Source: Scybalousia_A sp045221575 (GTDB lineage Bacteria > Bacteroidota > Bacteroidia > Bacteroidales > P3). From it: DNA of 64,000 bases. Within the stretch, counting starts at the first letter, position 1, and each line of letters begins with the position of its first letter. The translations under genes and the position numbers were made by a program. Below, one piece after another: positions 9,323-18,800 of this stretch. The notes under the pieces are model-generated. The model was not told the DNA's origin. It saw only the letters and a list, made by a program, of their open reading frames with translations, and did not search any database. The DNA is taken from assembly GCA_045221575.1 (NCBI GenBank), contig JBGUWU010000018.1, positions 40,917 to 104,916 on the forward strand, in the 5' to 3' direction.

Positions 9323-11695
9323 TTAATTAATATTGTCTTTGTTTTGGTTTAATTGAGATTTCCCAAATACTTTACATTTGTTTACAAGTAAAGGAGTTAT
9401 AAATAAATCTGCGAATAATGCGGATAATATACCTATGATTGCCATTAAACCAAAGTTTATACACATAATGCAATCTGAAGAACAAAAACTTGCAAACACG
9501 ACTGAGGTGATTATAGATGTAGTTACGATAGCTACTCCTACCACACGAAACGTACGTTGTATAGTTCTTTTGTAGTGTCTTGTACGGTCATATTCTAATT
9601 TAGAGTGATTTATAAAATGTATAGTATCATCAACAGCCATACCAAGCATCATAGGAAGAAGCGTAGCTGTCATCATATCTAAAGGAATGCCTGCCCATCC
9701 CATATATCCTCCGACAAATATTGCTGGCATCATATTAGGTATTAAACCTATCAGACCTATTCTTATGCTTTGAAATGCTATCATCAAGATAATACCTATA
9801 ATGAGAATAGATATAACAAACGATAGCATTTGTCCACGTACTAAATACTGCATCATTGTAACAAACTGTGGAATATTACCTACAACAGTTATTTTTGCAT
9901 TAGGGAAAATTTTTTTTGCATCAGATTGAATTTGTGCCATTTCTTTCTCAACCTGCGCTGAGTTAAAGTCAGATATTTCTACCATTAAGCGTAACCTTCT
10001 ATAATCGTAATCTACCCAATATTCCGATTCTGTTCCACCTGCATTTTCATAAAGTACCATCATTTGTGCAACTTCTTTTTCAGTTTTAGGGATACAATAG
10101 TGCGATGTGTTATTGTTATTTAATGTTTGATTTAGGTCTTTCAGAATATTAAGTATTGAAGTGGTGCGTTTAGTTAATTTATATTGTTCCACTTTATTTT
10201 GTAAAATATCTAAACGTTTGAGTTGTTCTGGTTCCTTTGCCTCATTATTATTAGGTAGTTCTACAATTAAGTCGTAAGAATAAAGCGAACCTAACTCAGA
10301 ATGTCCTACATCAACCACCTCTTTCACATAAGGCACACTGGTACCCATAGTTCGTTCTATATCAAAAGCAGCTTCAATTTTCCAGAGACCAATACATAGA
10401 AAAATAGCTACAAGAAGGAATATTAAGCCTATCTTTAGAGGATTGTGTAGTACTATATTGCTGAATTTTACCATTATTTTACTCCATTTTGTATCACTTT
10501 CTTCTGTAAATCCTTCTATTGGACGTTTATTTCGTCCCAATGATAGTAGCAAAGGAGTGATTACTAATGATGTTATTAATACAAAAAGCACACTCATGGA
10601 ACTAACTATTCCAATACAATGCATCGGACGTATAGGAATAAAAAGGAAAGACAGTAACGACACCAATGTTGTAAAACCACAGAAGAATACAGACCAACCT
10701 ATTTCAGTAATGGTTTCAACTATGGCTTTATGTCGCTCACCATGTATGCGCATACGACCTTTGAAATAAGAAAATAGATGTATATTATAAGCTATAGCAA
10801 CTGCAAATGACAAGATAGTAGGAATCATTAATACGGTTGAATCTACATACATTTGTGTATAGCCGGCAATACCGTATGTAACGAATAATCCGCCTATAAC
10901 AGATATTAATGGTGCTAAGATACCTCTCCAAGAACGTGTCATAAGAAGCATAATTAGTACACAAATTACAGTAGCAATACCCATTACACGTCCCATTTCT
11001 TTACCAATATATTCTGTTTTACATTGTGTTACGTATGGCATGCCAGCACCACGAGGATTTAAAGAAGCGTATTTAGGTTTTTTAATAATACGCTCTACTT
11101 CTTGACCTGTGATAATATCAGGAGCTATAGTGCCTTGCTTTTTCCAAACACTATCTTTAGGAAATGTCCGCAATTTAACCATAATCCATGAAAGATTGCC
11201 ATCTTGTGAGATAAGTTTGCATGCTACATGTGGTTTGCTATAGGCACGATTGCGTATGCTGTCCATTTCTGGAGTACCATCTTCTGGGATATTATCTGGA
11301 ACTATTTGTTCTATAGTCATTCCATCTTCTCTTCCCATCATAAATTCTATATCTGTTAATGATGTTACTTTATCTGCATACGATAGACTATCTTGTAGTT
11401 CGTTTGATAGAGCTCTCAATGTCGTCAAGTGCTCTTTCGTAAAATGGTTATCGCACTGTGTTAATACTCCTACATAATAGTCATTACCAAAATGAGATTT
11501 AAACTCTTCCGTTTTTATTAGCATAGGATCATTATCAATGAAATAGTCGTCAAATGACGTTTCTTTCACCATACGTTTCATACCTATTACGGATAAAACA
11601 AGCACTACGATAAATAATGCTAAAATCCACCATCTAACCCTAAGGAGTTTTTCAGCGTATTTGCCGAAAAAATTGTTGATTTTTTCAATTTTCAT
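9323..11695 (-). CDS. RND/MMPL family transporter
   Basis: 790-aa inner-membrane exporter with twelve predicted helices: TM1, a periplasmic loop, helices 2-6, a second loop, and helices 8-12, in two MMPL-type halves. Features include VKETSFDDYF after TM1 and a GMAVDDTIHFINH segment near residues 690-702, the charged helix-10 region of RND pumps. The family exports lipids or hydrophobic compounds such as hopanoids; the substrate here is unknown. It starts 15 bases after the TetR gene and precedes the LolA-like and barrel genes in the same operon. Confidence 0.88.
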   Translation of the reverse strand: MKIEKINNFFGKYAEKLLRVRWWILALFIVVLVLSVIGMKRMVKETSFDDYFIDNDPMLIKTEEFKSHFGNDYYVGVLTQCDNHFTKEHLTTLRALSNELQDSLSYADKVTSLTDIEFMMGREDGMTIEQIVPDNIPEDGTPEMDSIRNRAYSKPHVACKLISQDGNLSWIMVKLRTFPKDSVWKKQGTIAPDIITGQEVERIIKKPKYASLNPRGAGMPYVTQCKTEYIGKEMGRVMGIATVICVLIMLLMTRSWRGILAPLISVIGGLFVTYGIAGYTQMYVDSTVLMIPTILSFAVAIAYNIHLFSYFKGRMRIHGERHKAIVETITEIGWSVFFCGFTTLVSLLSFLFIPIRPMHCIGIVSSMSVLFVLITSLVITPLLLSLGRNKRPIEGFTEESDTKWSKIMVKFSNIVLHNPLKIGLIFLLVAIFLCIGLWKIEAAFDIERTMGTSVPYVKEVVDVGHSELGSLYSYDLIVELPNNNEAKEPEQLKRLDILQNKVEQYKLTKRTTSILNILKDLNQTLNNNNTSHYCIPKTEKEVAQMMVLYENAGGTESEYWVDYDYRRLRLMVEISDFNSAQVEKEMAQIQSDAKKIFPNAKITVVGNIPQFVTMMQYLVRGQMLSFVISILIIGIILMIAFQSIRIGLIGLIPNMMPAIFVGGYMGWAGIPLDMMTATLLPMMLGMAVDDTIHFINHSKLEYDRTRHYKRTIQRTFRVVGVAIVTTSIITSVVFASFCSSDCIMCINFGLMAIIGILSALFADLFITPLLVNKCKVFGKSQLNQNKDNIN

Positions 11696-11710
11696 TTTTT
11701 TATTATTTTT

Positions 11711-12334
11711 TTATTGGTTCATAATATTCTTCCAGCCTATGAATTCAAAATGAATATAATCCTTTACTGCTTTTTCTACCTCTAAAGAAGATAGGTTATG
11801 TTTAATGATCTCAGATATAAAACTAAACATCCATACCGTATGTATATGATATGTAAATAACGAATTTACCGTTCCTGTTTGAGGATGTTTTTGCTTAAAA
11901 TTATTCATAAAATCTATTACTTGATGAGTACATTCATCCGTGTAATTGTCTATGAAATTTTCTAATGTTGAGCCATGTGCTTTGTACATTATTAATTTAA
12001 ATTCATCTTGATGATTATTTATAAGCCTGATGTATGTTTGAATATGTTCAGACATCATTTCGTTACTATCTTCATTTGCGAATTTTTGAAACTTATCTTG
12101 ATAAGTCTTATTGTGATGTTCATTGATTATCTTTTTCATTTCAATGATTAGAGGCATTACAATATACTTAAAGAGTTCATCTTTGCTTTTAAAGTAATTA
12201 TACATATTACTTACTCCTATTCCAGAACCTTTAGCAATATCTCGCATAGATGTCTTTATAAAACCTTCTCTAAGAAAGATTTCTTTTGCCACACTAACTA
12301 TCTTTTCGTGTATATATTCTTTTTTTGTTTGCAT
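11711..12334 (-). CDS. TetR/AcrR family transcriptional regulator
   Basis: 207-aa repressor-type protein. The N-terminal helix-turn-helix (about residues 10-55) includes FLREGFIKTSMRDIAKGSG and SNMYNYFKSKDELF, classic TetR hallmarks; the rest is a helical ligand-binding domain. First gene of the pump operon. A perfect palindrome lies 18 bases upstream of its ATG, so autoregulation together with the exporter is likely. Ligand unknown. Confidence 0.9.
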   Translation of the reverse strand: MQTKKEYIHEKIVSVAKEIFLREGFIKTSMRDIAKGSGIGVSNMYNYFKSKDELFKYIVMPLIIEMKKIINEHHNKTYQDKFQKFANEDSNEMMSEHIQTYIRLINNHQDEFKLIMYKAHGSTLENFIDNYTDECTHQVIDFMNNFKQKHPQTGTVNSLFTYHIHTVWMFSFISEIIKHNLSSLEVEKAVKDYIHFEFIGWKNIMNQ

Positions 12335-12352
12335 TATTTTTTAATTTTAAAA

Positions 12353-12377
12353 ATGAACAATATTTCAAATTGTTCAT
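12353..12377. promoter_or_regulatory. TetR-type palindromic operator
   Basis: ATGAACAAT and its complement ATTGTTCAT separated by 7 bases, located 18 bases upstream of the tetR start. Size, symmetry and position fit a TetR operator controlling the four-gene pump operon. Confidence 0.75.
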
Positions 12378-12382
12378 AAAAA

Positions 12383-12413
12383 AAATAGGACTTACGCTCT
12401 GTAAGTCCTATTT
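12383..12413 (-). terminator. perfect 13-bp hairpin facing the TetR promoter
   Basis: AAATAGGACTTAC and its complement with a 5-base loop. Read on the minus strand it is followed by a run of eight T, giving a good intrinsic terminator just upstream of the operator. No minus-strand gene feeds into it, so it may insulate the operon or end a small RNA. Confidence 0.6.
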
Positions 12414-12568
12414 AAGTTCATAAAATAATTTTTGTAACAATTGTATCGTTTCATATATAATGTACTTTTTCTGAGTGCAAAATTATTATAGTTTTTTTGT
12501 GCATACAATACTCAAAAATAGTGATTTTAAAGAATACAAAAATACCTATTTTTTTTAAGTACTTGTTA

Positions 12569-12780
12569 TTTAGATTCTTTCTCGCCAAAAGAGGAAAGAA
12601 ATTTGCCAAACGACGTTTTGTTGCCGCCAAACTTGATTTTCGTTGTAAAAAAAATTATTCTTTTGCTCAAAAAAATAGTTTTTTTGACACTAAGACTTGA
12701 TTTGGCGTCAAGCAAATCAAAAGTGGCGAAAAATAGACTTGAATTGGCGGAATAAAGTCGTTTATTTCTTTGTTGTAAAA
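12569..12780 (+). repeat. degenerate 21-base-period tandem repeat array upstream of the aminotransferase gene
   Basis: About ten units of 21 (two of 22) bases. Unit ends at 12589, 12610 and 12631 all read GCCAAA, and CTTGATT or CTTGAAT begins the units at 12632, 12696 and 12738. The period is a multiple of three, so a translated frame shows 7-residue periodicity (for example FFLAKRG, KKFAKRR, FVAAKLD). A stop and the lack of any known family argue against a gene. Part of the array is duplicated at 7062-7098; related arrays lie at 20.5, 36.4 and 50.1 kb. Confidence 0.75.
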
Positions 12781-12810
12781 CATTTTATTGTTATTTACGT
12801 TAATAGATGT

Positions 12811-13938
12811 ATGGAAAAAATAGAAATGGTTAATCTAAAACAGCAGTATTATAAAATCAAAGACGAGATAAACTTTGAAATTAACAGCGTTTTAGAAAGT
12901 TCGCAATTCATAAAAGGACAAAAAGTTACAGAATTTGAATCCCAACTTAGAGAATATATAAAAGTAAAACACGTTATCGCATGTGGAAATGGAACAGATG
13001 CGTTGATGATTTCCTTGATGGCGTTGAACCTAAAGCCTAATGATGAGGTTATTTGCCCATCTTTTTCTTTTATTTCTTCGGCTGAGGTTGTGGCATTGTT
13101 GGGATTAAGACCTGTTTTCGTTGATGTGAATTACGATAATTTTAACATAACAGCCGAAAACATTATCAAAGCCATTTCAAACAAAACAAGAGCAATAATA
13201 CCTGTGCATCTTTTTGGTCAAAGTGCAGAAATGGAGAGTATTATGGAAATTGCTGAGAAATATAATCTTGTTGTGATAGAAGACAATGCTCAATCTTTGG
13301 GAGCAGAATATACTTTTCATAATCACACATCAAAAAAACTTGGCACAATAGGCAATATCGGTTGCACTTCTTTCTTCCCTACAAAGAACTTGGCTTGCTA
13401 TGGTGATGGCGGAGCGATATTTACCGATGACGATTCTTTGTCTGAGAGATTGCGTTTGATAGCAAACCACGGAATGAAACAAAAATATAGAAATGAATGT
13501 ATTGGAGTTAATTCTCGTTTAGATACTTTGCAAGCTGGAGTGCTTAAAGTTAAGTTAAAATATCTTGATAGTTACATTGCAGAAAGAAGAAAGGCTGCCG
13601 AGTTTTACAACAATGAGCTGAAAAATATCAAGCAAATCATTCTCCCAAAGCAACAAAGCCAATCCTCACACACCTATAATCAATACACAATCAAGGTTAT
13701 TGACGGGAAAAGAGATAAGTTAAAACAATATCTACTTGAAAACGAAATACCTACTCAAATATATTATCCTATTGCTCTTCACAAACAAGAAGCATTTTCA
13801 AATCTTGCTCGTCAAGCAGATGAAATGACTAACACAGAAAAACTATGCAAAGAAGTATTATCCTTACCTATGCACACAGAACTTTCCATTGAACAGCTAC
13901 AATACATAGTTTCAAAGATAAAACTCTTCTTTCAATAA
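12811..13938 (+). CDS. DegT/DnrJ/EryC1/StrS sugar aminotransferase
   Basis: PLP-dependent aminotransferase acting on nucleotide-linked keto sugars for O-antigen, capsule or glycoprotein glycans. The PLP site lysine lies in FFPTKNLACYGDGGA; IIPVHLFGQ and IEDNAQSLGAEY are family motifs. The frame is open to 12697, but that region is repeat array; the ATG at 12811 (MEKIEMVNLKQQYY) matches the usual N-terminus and gives a normal 375 aa. No other glycan genes adjoin it. The repeat array upstream resembles the one before the flippase gene at 36.6 kb. Precise sugar unknown. Confidence 0.9.
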   Translation: MEKIEMVNLKQQYYKIKDEINFEINSVLESSQFIKGQKVTEFESQLREYIKVKHVIACGNGTDALMISLMALNLKPNDEVICPSFSFISSAEVVALLGLRPVFVDVNYDNFNITAENIIKAISNKTRAIIPVHLFGQSAEMESIMEIAEKYNLVVIEDNAQSLGAEYTFHNHTSKKLGTIGNIGCTSFFPTKNLACYGDGGAIFTDDDSLSERLRLIANHGMKQKYRNECIGVNSRLDTLQAGVLKVKLKYLDSYIAERRKAAEFYNNELKNIKQIILPKQQSQSSHTYNQYTIKVIDGKRDKLKQYLLENEIPTQIYYPIALHKQEAFSNLARQADEMTNTEKLCKEVLSLPMHTELSIEQLQYIVSKIKLFFQ

Positions 13939-13953
13939 ATAGGATATTGATTC

Positions 13954-15045
13954 TTAAGATTTTTTTCTTAGCGATTTTATCTTAGGATAAAATTTTCTTA
14001 CATACCAACGTTTATAATCTTTCTTCCATCTTGCGAAAGACGACATATTTTGTGCTGAACGAGATAGACGTAAAGACTTTTTACCATCTTCTCCTTTATG
14101 ATGAAGCGAACGACCTTGAGTATAAGCATCGGCAATGGAGGCATTGAGTTCAAACCCTATCAAAACAATGTAGGCATTCAAATATATCCACAAAAGAAAG
14201 ATAATCATCGCACCAATAGAGCCATATAAAGCGTTATAACGTGAGAAATGAATGATGTACCAATTGAATCCCTGAGAGAAAAGAATAGACAACACTGTTC
14301 CTAAACTTGCTCCAGCAGAGAAAAACTTATATCCTCGTTTATCAGCAGGAGCAACATAGTATATCATAGCAAATACTAAATAAAGAACAAGAACAATGAT
14401 AACCCATTTCAGTACTCTCAGGATATAGAACAGAAACAAAGTTTTTATAACATCTTTAGCGAAAAGATAAAGTATCAATCGTTTTGCAAAGATAATCAAA
14501 AGTATGCTTATAATGATACCTATTGCCATGCCGATTGTCAAACCTACGCTTATCAGCCTACGCTTCCATGCAGAACGTTTTTTTGTTGTGTGATGAGAAG
14601 AGTCTAATGATAAAAGCAAAGCATTGACTCCTGAAGAAGCAACAAAGATTGACGAAAAAAATCCTATAGTCATCAATCCTTTATGTTTGCGGTGCATAAG
14701 GTCAGTGATAGTATCTGAAATATAATCTCCTGCACTATTAGGAGCAAAGTCCTGTACAAGAGTAAGCAATCTTTCGGTTAAAAAATCCAAATGTAAGAAT
14801 GGCAACAAAGAAACCAAAAACAATATAAGCGGAAACAAAGAAAGAAAGAAGTGAAAACTGATTGCTGCACTCCTTTGATTTAATGCTCCCTTAGTAAGTC
14901 CCTTTATAAAGAATACAATAACATCAAAAATAGGTACTCTTTGAAATCCTGGTAAGACAACAAGACGTGAATAATGCAAAATATTTCTTACCGGTCTCCA
15001 AAAAAGAAGTTTTCTAAGGAACTGTTGCCACTTTTGTTTATTCAT
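13954..15045 (-). CDS. YihY/BrkB family inner-membrane protein
   Basis: 363-aa multi-pass membrane protein of the YihY/BrkB family (PF03631), often mis-named ribonuclease BN. Six or so hydrophobic segments are visible. Family landmarks are LNQRSAAISFHFFLSLFPL near the first helix and YGSIGAMIIFLLWIYLNAYI near the last. The C-terminus is a basic cytoplasmic tail. Function unsettled. The start overlaps the end of nadC by 8 bases, so the two are co-transcribed. Convergent with the aminotransferase, 15 bases apart. Confidence 0.9.
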   Translation of the reverse strand: MNKQKWQQFLRKLLFWRPVRNILHYSRLVVLPGFQRVPIFDVIVFFIKGLTKGALNQRSAAISFHFFLSLFPLILFLVSLLPFLHLDFLTERLLTLVQDFAPNSAGDYISDTITDLMHRKHKGLMTIGFFSSIFVASSGVNALLLSLDSSHHTTKKRSAWKRRLISVGLTIGMAIGIIISILLIIFAKRLILYLFAKDVIKTLFLFYILRVLKWVIIVLVLYLVFAMIYYVAPADKRGYKFFSAGASLGTVLSILFSQGFNWYIIHFSRYNALYGSIGAMIIFLLWIYLNAYIVLIGFELNASIADAYTQGRSLHHKGEDGKKSLRLSRSAQNMSSFARWKKDYKRWYVRKFYPKIKSLRKKS

Positions 15046-15886
15046 CTGCTAATAAGCTTATATCTAAAGCTGAAATATGATGTGTTAAAGCTCCAACAGA
15101 AATATAATCTACGCCACTTGCTGCGTAAGTTTGAAGAGTTTCTTTATTTATTCCTCCTGAAGCCTCTGTCCCATATCTTCCTGCAATAATCTCTATTGCT
15201 TTTGTTAAATCTTCTGGAGTAAAATTATCTAACATTATTCTATCTACACCACCTATCTTCAAAACCTCATCTAATTCTTTAAAATCTCTTACTTCTATCT
15301 CTATCTTAAGGTTAAGTTTGTTTGCTTTTAGATAGTTGTTTGTCTGTTCTATCGCTTGTTTTATTCCACCTGCAAAGTCAATATGATTGTCTTTTAACAT
15401 AATCATATCAAAAAGTCCAAACCTATGATTGAAACCTCCTCCTACTTTAACAGCATATTTTTCTAAGAGTCTAAGTCCTGGTGTTGTTTTTCTTGTATCT
15501 AAAAGTTTGGTATGCATTCCTGTTATTAGGGAAACATATTCTTTTGTTGTAGTTGCAATACCTGAAAGCAATTGCATATAATTTAATGCTGTTCTTTCTC
15601 CTGTTAGTATTGTTCTTGCATTACCTTGCATTCTTAGAATAATGTCTCCCTTGTGAAGTTCTTCCCCATCTTTTTTGTATTTAGATATTTGTATGCTTTG
15701 AGACTTATCTAATAACTCAAACACCATACAAAACACATCTACTCCACAAAGTACTCCATCTTGCTTTGCAACAAGTTTTACTTTTTTTATTTCCTTTTCA
15801 GGAACAGAAGCAAGAGTAGAATAATCTCCTTGTTGAACGTCTTCCTCTAATGCTAATAATATATGATTTTTTATTTCTTGTTCCAT
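15038..15886 (-). CDS. nadC: nicotinate-nucleotide pyrophosphorylase (carboxylating)
   Basis: Quinolinate phosphoribosyltransferase, making nicotinate mononucleotide from quinolinate and PRPP in NAD synthesis. Visible signatures are the early EEDVQQGDYST, RTILTGERTALNYMQLLSGI, LDTRKTTPGLR and the ASGGI...YISVGALTHH C-terminus. 282 aa is the usual length. nadA and nadB are not in the window. It follows the M6 protease gene by 7 bases and overlaps yihY by 8. Confidence 0.95.
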   Translation of the reverse strand: MEQEIKNHILLALEEDVQQGDYSTLASVPEKEIKKVKLVAKQDGVLCGVDVFCMVFELLDKSQSIQISKYKKDGEELHKGDIILRMQGNARTILTGERTALNYMQLLSGIATTTKEYVSLITGMHTKLLDTRKTTPGLRLLEKYAVKVGGGFNHRFGLFDMIMLKDNHIDFAGGIKQAIEQTNNYLKANKLNLKIEIEVRDFKELDEVLKIGGVDRIMLDNFTPEDLTKAIEIIAGRYGTEASGGINKETLQTYAASGVDYISVGALTHHISALDISLLADE

Positions 15887-15893
15887 TGTAAAA

Positions 15894-18800
15894 CTATTTT
15901 GAGGTTATTATAAGTTTGGTTTGCCAATCAATATTTTCTCCTTGTAGTCTTATGATATATGTTCCTGTTTCCAAGAAAGAAAGATTTAGCCTATTATCTC
16001 CCTCATACAATATTGTTTTTTGAGTGTATACTTTCTCGCCTTTAAGATTTGTAATAGTCATATTAACATTTTCTTGCTTAGAAGAAGTTATATTTATATT
16101 ACCGTTAGAAGGATTTGGTGCAAGATAAAGATTGTCTTCATTGTTTTTTACTTCATCTATTCCAACACTATATGTTACTTGTATTACTTTTTGACTTGAC
16201 TCTTCCATATCGCAGACTCCATTTTGTACCATTGCTTTAAAAGTATATTCACCTTCGGAAGTTGGAACGTAACTGATGGTTGGAGAATCTTCAGAATTCT
16301 CTATTGTATCCCATTCTGTGAAAAATAGAGATGGTTTTCTTACTTGCCAATAAAGAATAGAACCCGTATATGCTCTAAGTTGTAACGATATAGCTTGATT
16401 CATTGGTATGCTGTTTGTATTAGTAAAGATATTACCTCCACGAGTTGGTACATCTATAAGAATAGTAACATAGTTGCTGGTATCTATTGTTAAACCAGAA
16501 GTAACAACACGTGCATAGTAATAAGTTCCTGAAAGTGCTGCTGGACGAGGCTGATATGTTGGTCTATCATTAAATACTCCTTCATCACAATCTTCCCATG
16601 TTATTAAATCTCTACTCATTATCCATTGGTAAGAGAACTCTCCATTACCACCTGTTGGAGTTTGACCAGAAAGAGGTGCTGGATATTCGTTGCAAACCCT
16701 TTGGTCAGAAGAGATAATGTTGTTATTTATAGAATAATACCTTGTTGAAATAGGTATAATCTCACCGTATGCTGTACCAAAAGAGTTTGTTGCAAATGCT
16801 CTTACGTAATATTGTGTAAGTATAGGAAGATTAGATATTGTAATATCAAAGTTACTTTCATTAGAATTTGACAGAACAACATTATCTGCTGTTGTTGGAT
16901 TAGCAGAAAGAGAATAGCAAACACCTTTTGAAGTAATGTCAGAAAGACCATTGTAATGAATAGTTGCAGAAACTTTTATTGCGTTATATTCTGGAAGAGT
17001 TGCACTATCCGTTGTTATGATTGGTATCTGAAGTATTGCCTCTATTACTATGTTCTTTATATTCAGTTGTGCATTTGCCTGACCATCAAACTCAAAAGCA
17101 ATAAAAGACTGCTCACTAACATTGATTGGACTTGCAATAGGATACTCTGCGTGTTGATAAGCATTGTTTGTAGAGTTAATGTTTGCGATTTCTTGCCAAG
17201 AAGATGCAATATTTTCTTTTATCAGCACTTTTACATTACCAACACCCTTGTAGTCAAAAGCAACTTTCATATTACTCTTATAAGAAAGGTCTAACAAAGG
17301 CGTAATAAGTTTATTGTTTGATGTTGAGCCTTGACTTGTATAAACATAAGAGTTGTCTGCTGTGTTAGCATGCCATATTCCTTCATTGATAAAGCATAAA
17401 GTATCTTCATTATTCAAGTTTGGTTGATATGGAAACTCTGTTATACGAGGACAAAGCGTAGTAAATGATTGTTGTTCGCCGTATGAAGTTAAGGCACTAT
17501 TGCTTGCAAATGCTCTGTAATAATATGTTGTTGAAGGATTAAGTTCTGAGAGTTCAACTTCATAGTTTCCTAATGAGTTTTCTGTAATATAATAAACCAT
17601 ATCTTCAACGGTTGGCATAGGATTTTCGCTTACAACAAAACCTTTTTTAACTATAGGAGTGTAACCTGCAGAAATCAAGTTACCTTTTGCCTTTGCGTTG
17701 TTGTCTATTATGTTTTCCACGCCATAAGTAACTACATTTGGAAAAGCATTGACGTTTTTTTCTACCACCTGAACATCATCTAAATACACACCTCCTGCTC
17801 CTTTTACTTCTGCTTCAAACATAATGTATAGATTTCTGCTTTTTACTGTTAAATCTACTGTGTCTATTGTCCAAGATGTTGTTCCTGCAGAATAAGTTCT
17901 CAATAAACTCCAATCACTATTTAGAGATGTTTTATAATAAACTTTTAAATAATCTATTCTATTTCCTACTCGTTTTTGATCATAAGCAAAAACTAAAGCT
18001 GGTTGAGAAAGATTTGTAGTATTAAAAGGTCTAAGAAGTAATTGCATTTTATGTGTAGCCAAAAGATAGTTAGTTGTTAGATAAGCAAAACGACTGCCAT
18101 CGTATGCTTGAGTTGTTTGTCCGTCTATACTATCAACAAACTGCCATTGATTTGTTGATTGTGAGTAATATTGACTAATACAACTAACATCTTCATCTGT
18201 TTCTTCAAAAGAAAGCTTATATGGAAAAGCATTAACAATTTCACATGGAGTTTTTACTTTCATCACTTCACCATAACCAACATAGTTTCCTTTCTTAGCA
18301 AATGCTCTTACATAATAATATGTATTAGGATTTAAACCTGATACATTTACGTTTATGTTATTTGTTGCTACAGCAGAAACAACAATATCATCATTTATAG
18401 TTGGTGTATCATTATCCATAGAATAACATACTCCTGTTTGAGTTAAAGAAGAGTTGTTTTGTGTTACTTGCGCTATAAGATTAAGAGTATCTGTTTGAAA
18501 ATCTACTTGAGTATTTTCTATATAAGGATAAACATCTGCGTCCATAAGCACAAAAGTAATGTTATTAGTAGAAGAGTTTTCCACTATATTATATACTGGT
18601 TTATTTGTATTCGTTCCATTGTATGCTTTACTATTAGGAGTGGTGTCGTCTGTGAATGAGGTTTTATTGTTTGTTCCAGGAAATGGATTTGTTGCATTAA
18701 TATTCTGTGTTGCTGTTACTACTCTATAACCTTCATGACCTGGTTCACAATTTACACAATTGGCTTGTAGATTCCAAACAGTTTTATCTACATGATAGAT

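Noticed and set aside
12497..12700. 67-codon plus-strand frame with heptad-like pattern
   Set aside because: The pattern comes from the 21-base repeat array; no start signal or homologue, and it stops within the array.
12697..12810. N-terminal extension of the aminotransferase
   Set aside because: It is translated repeat array; the ATG at 12811 matches the family start.
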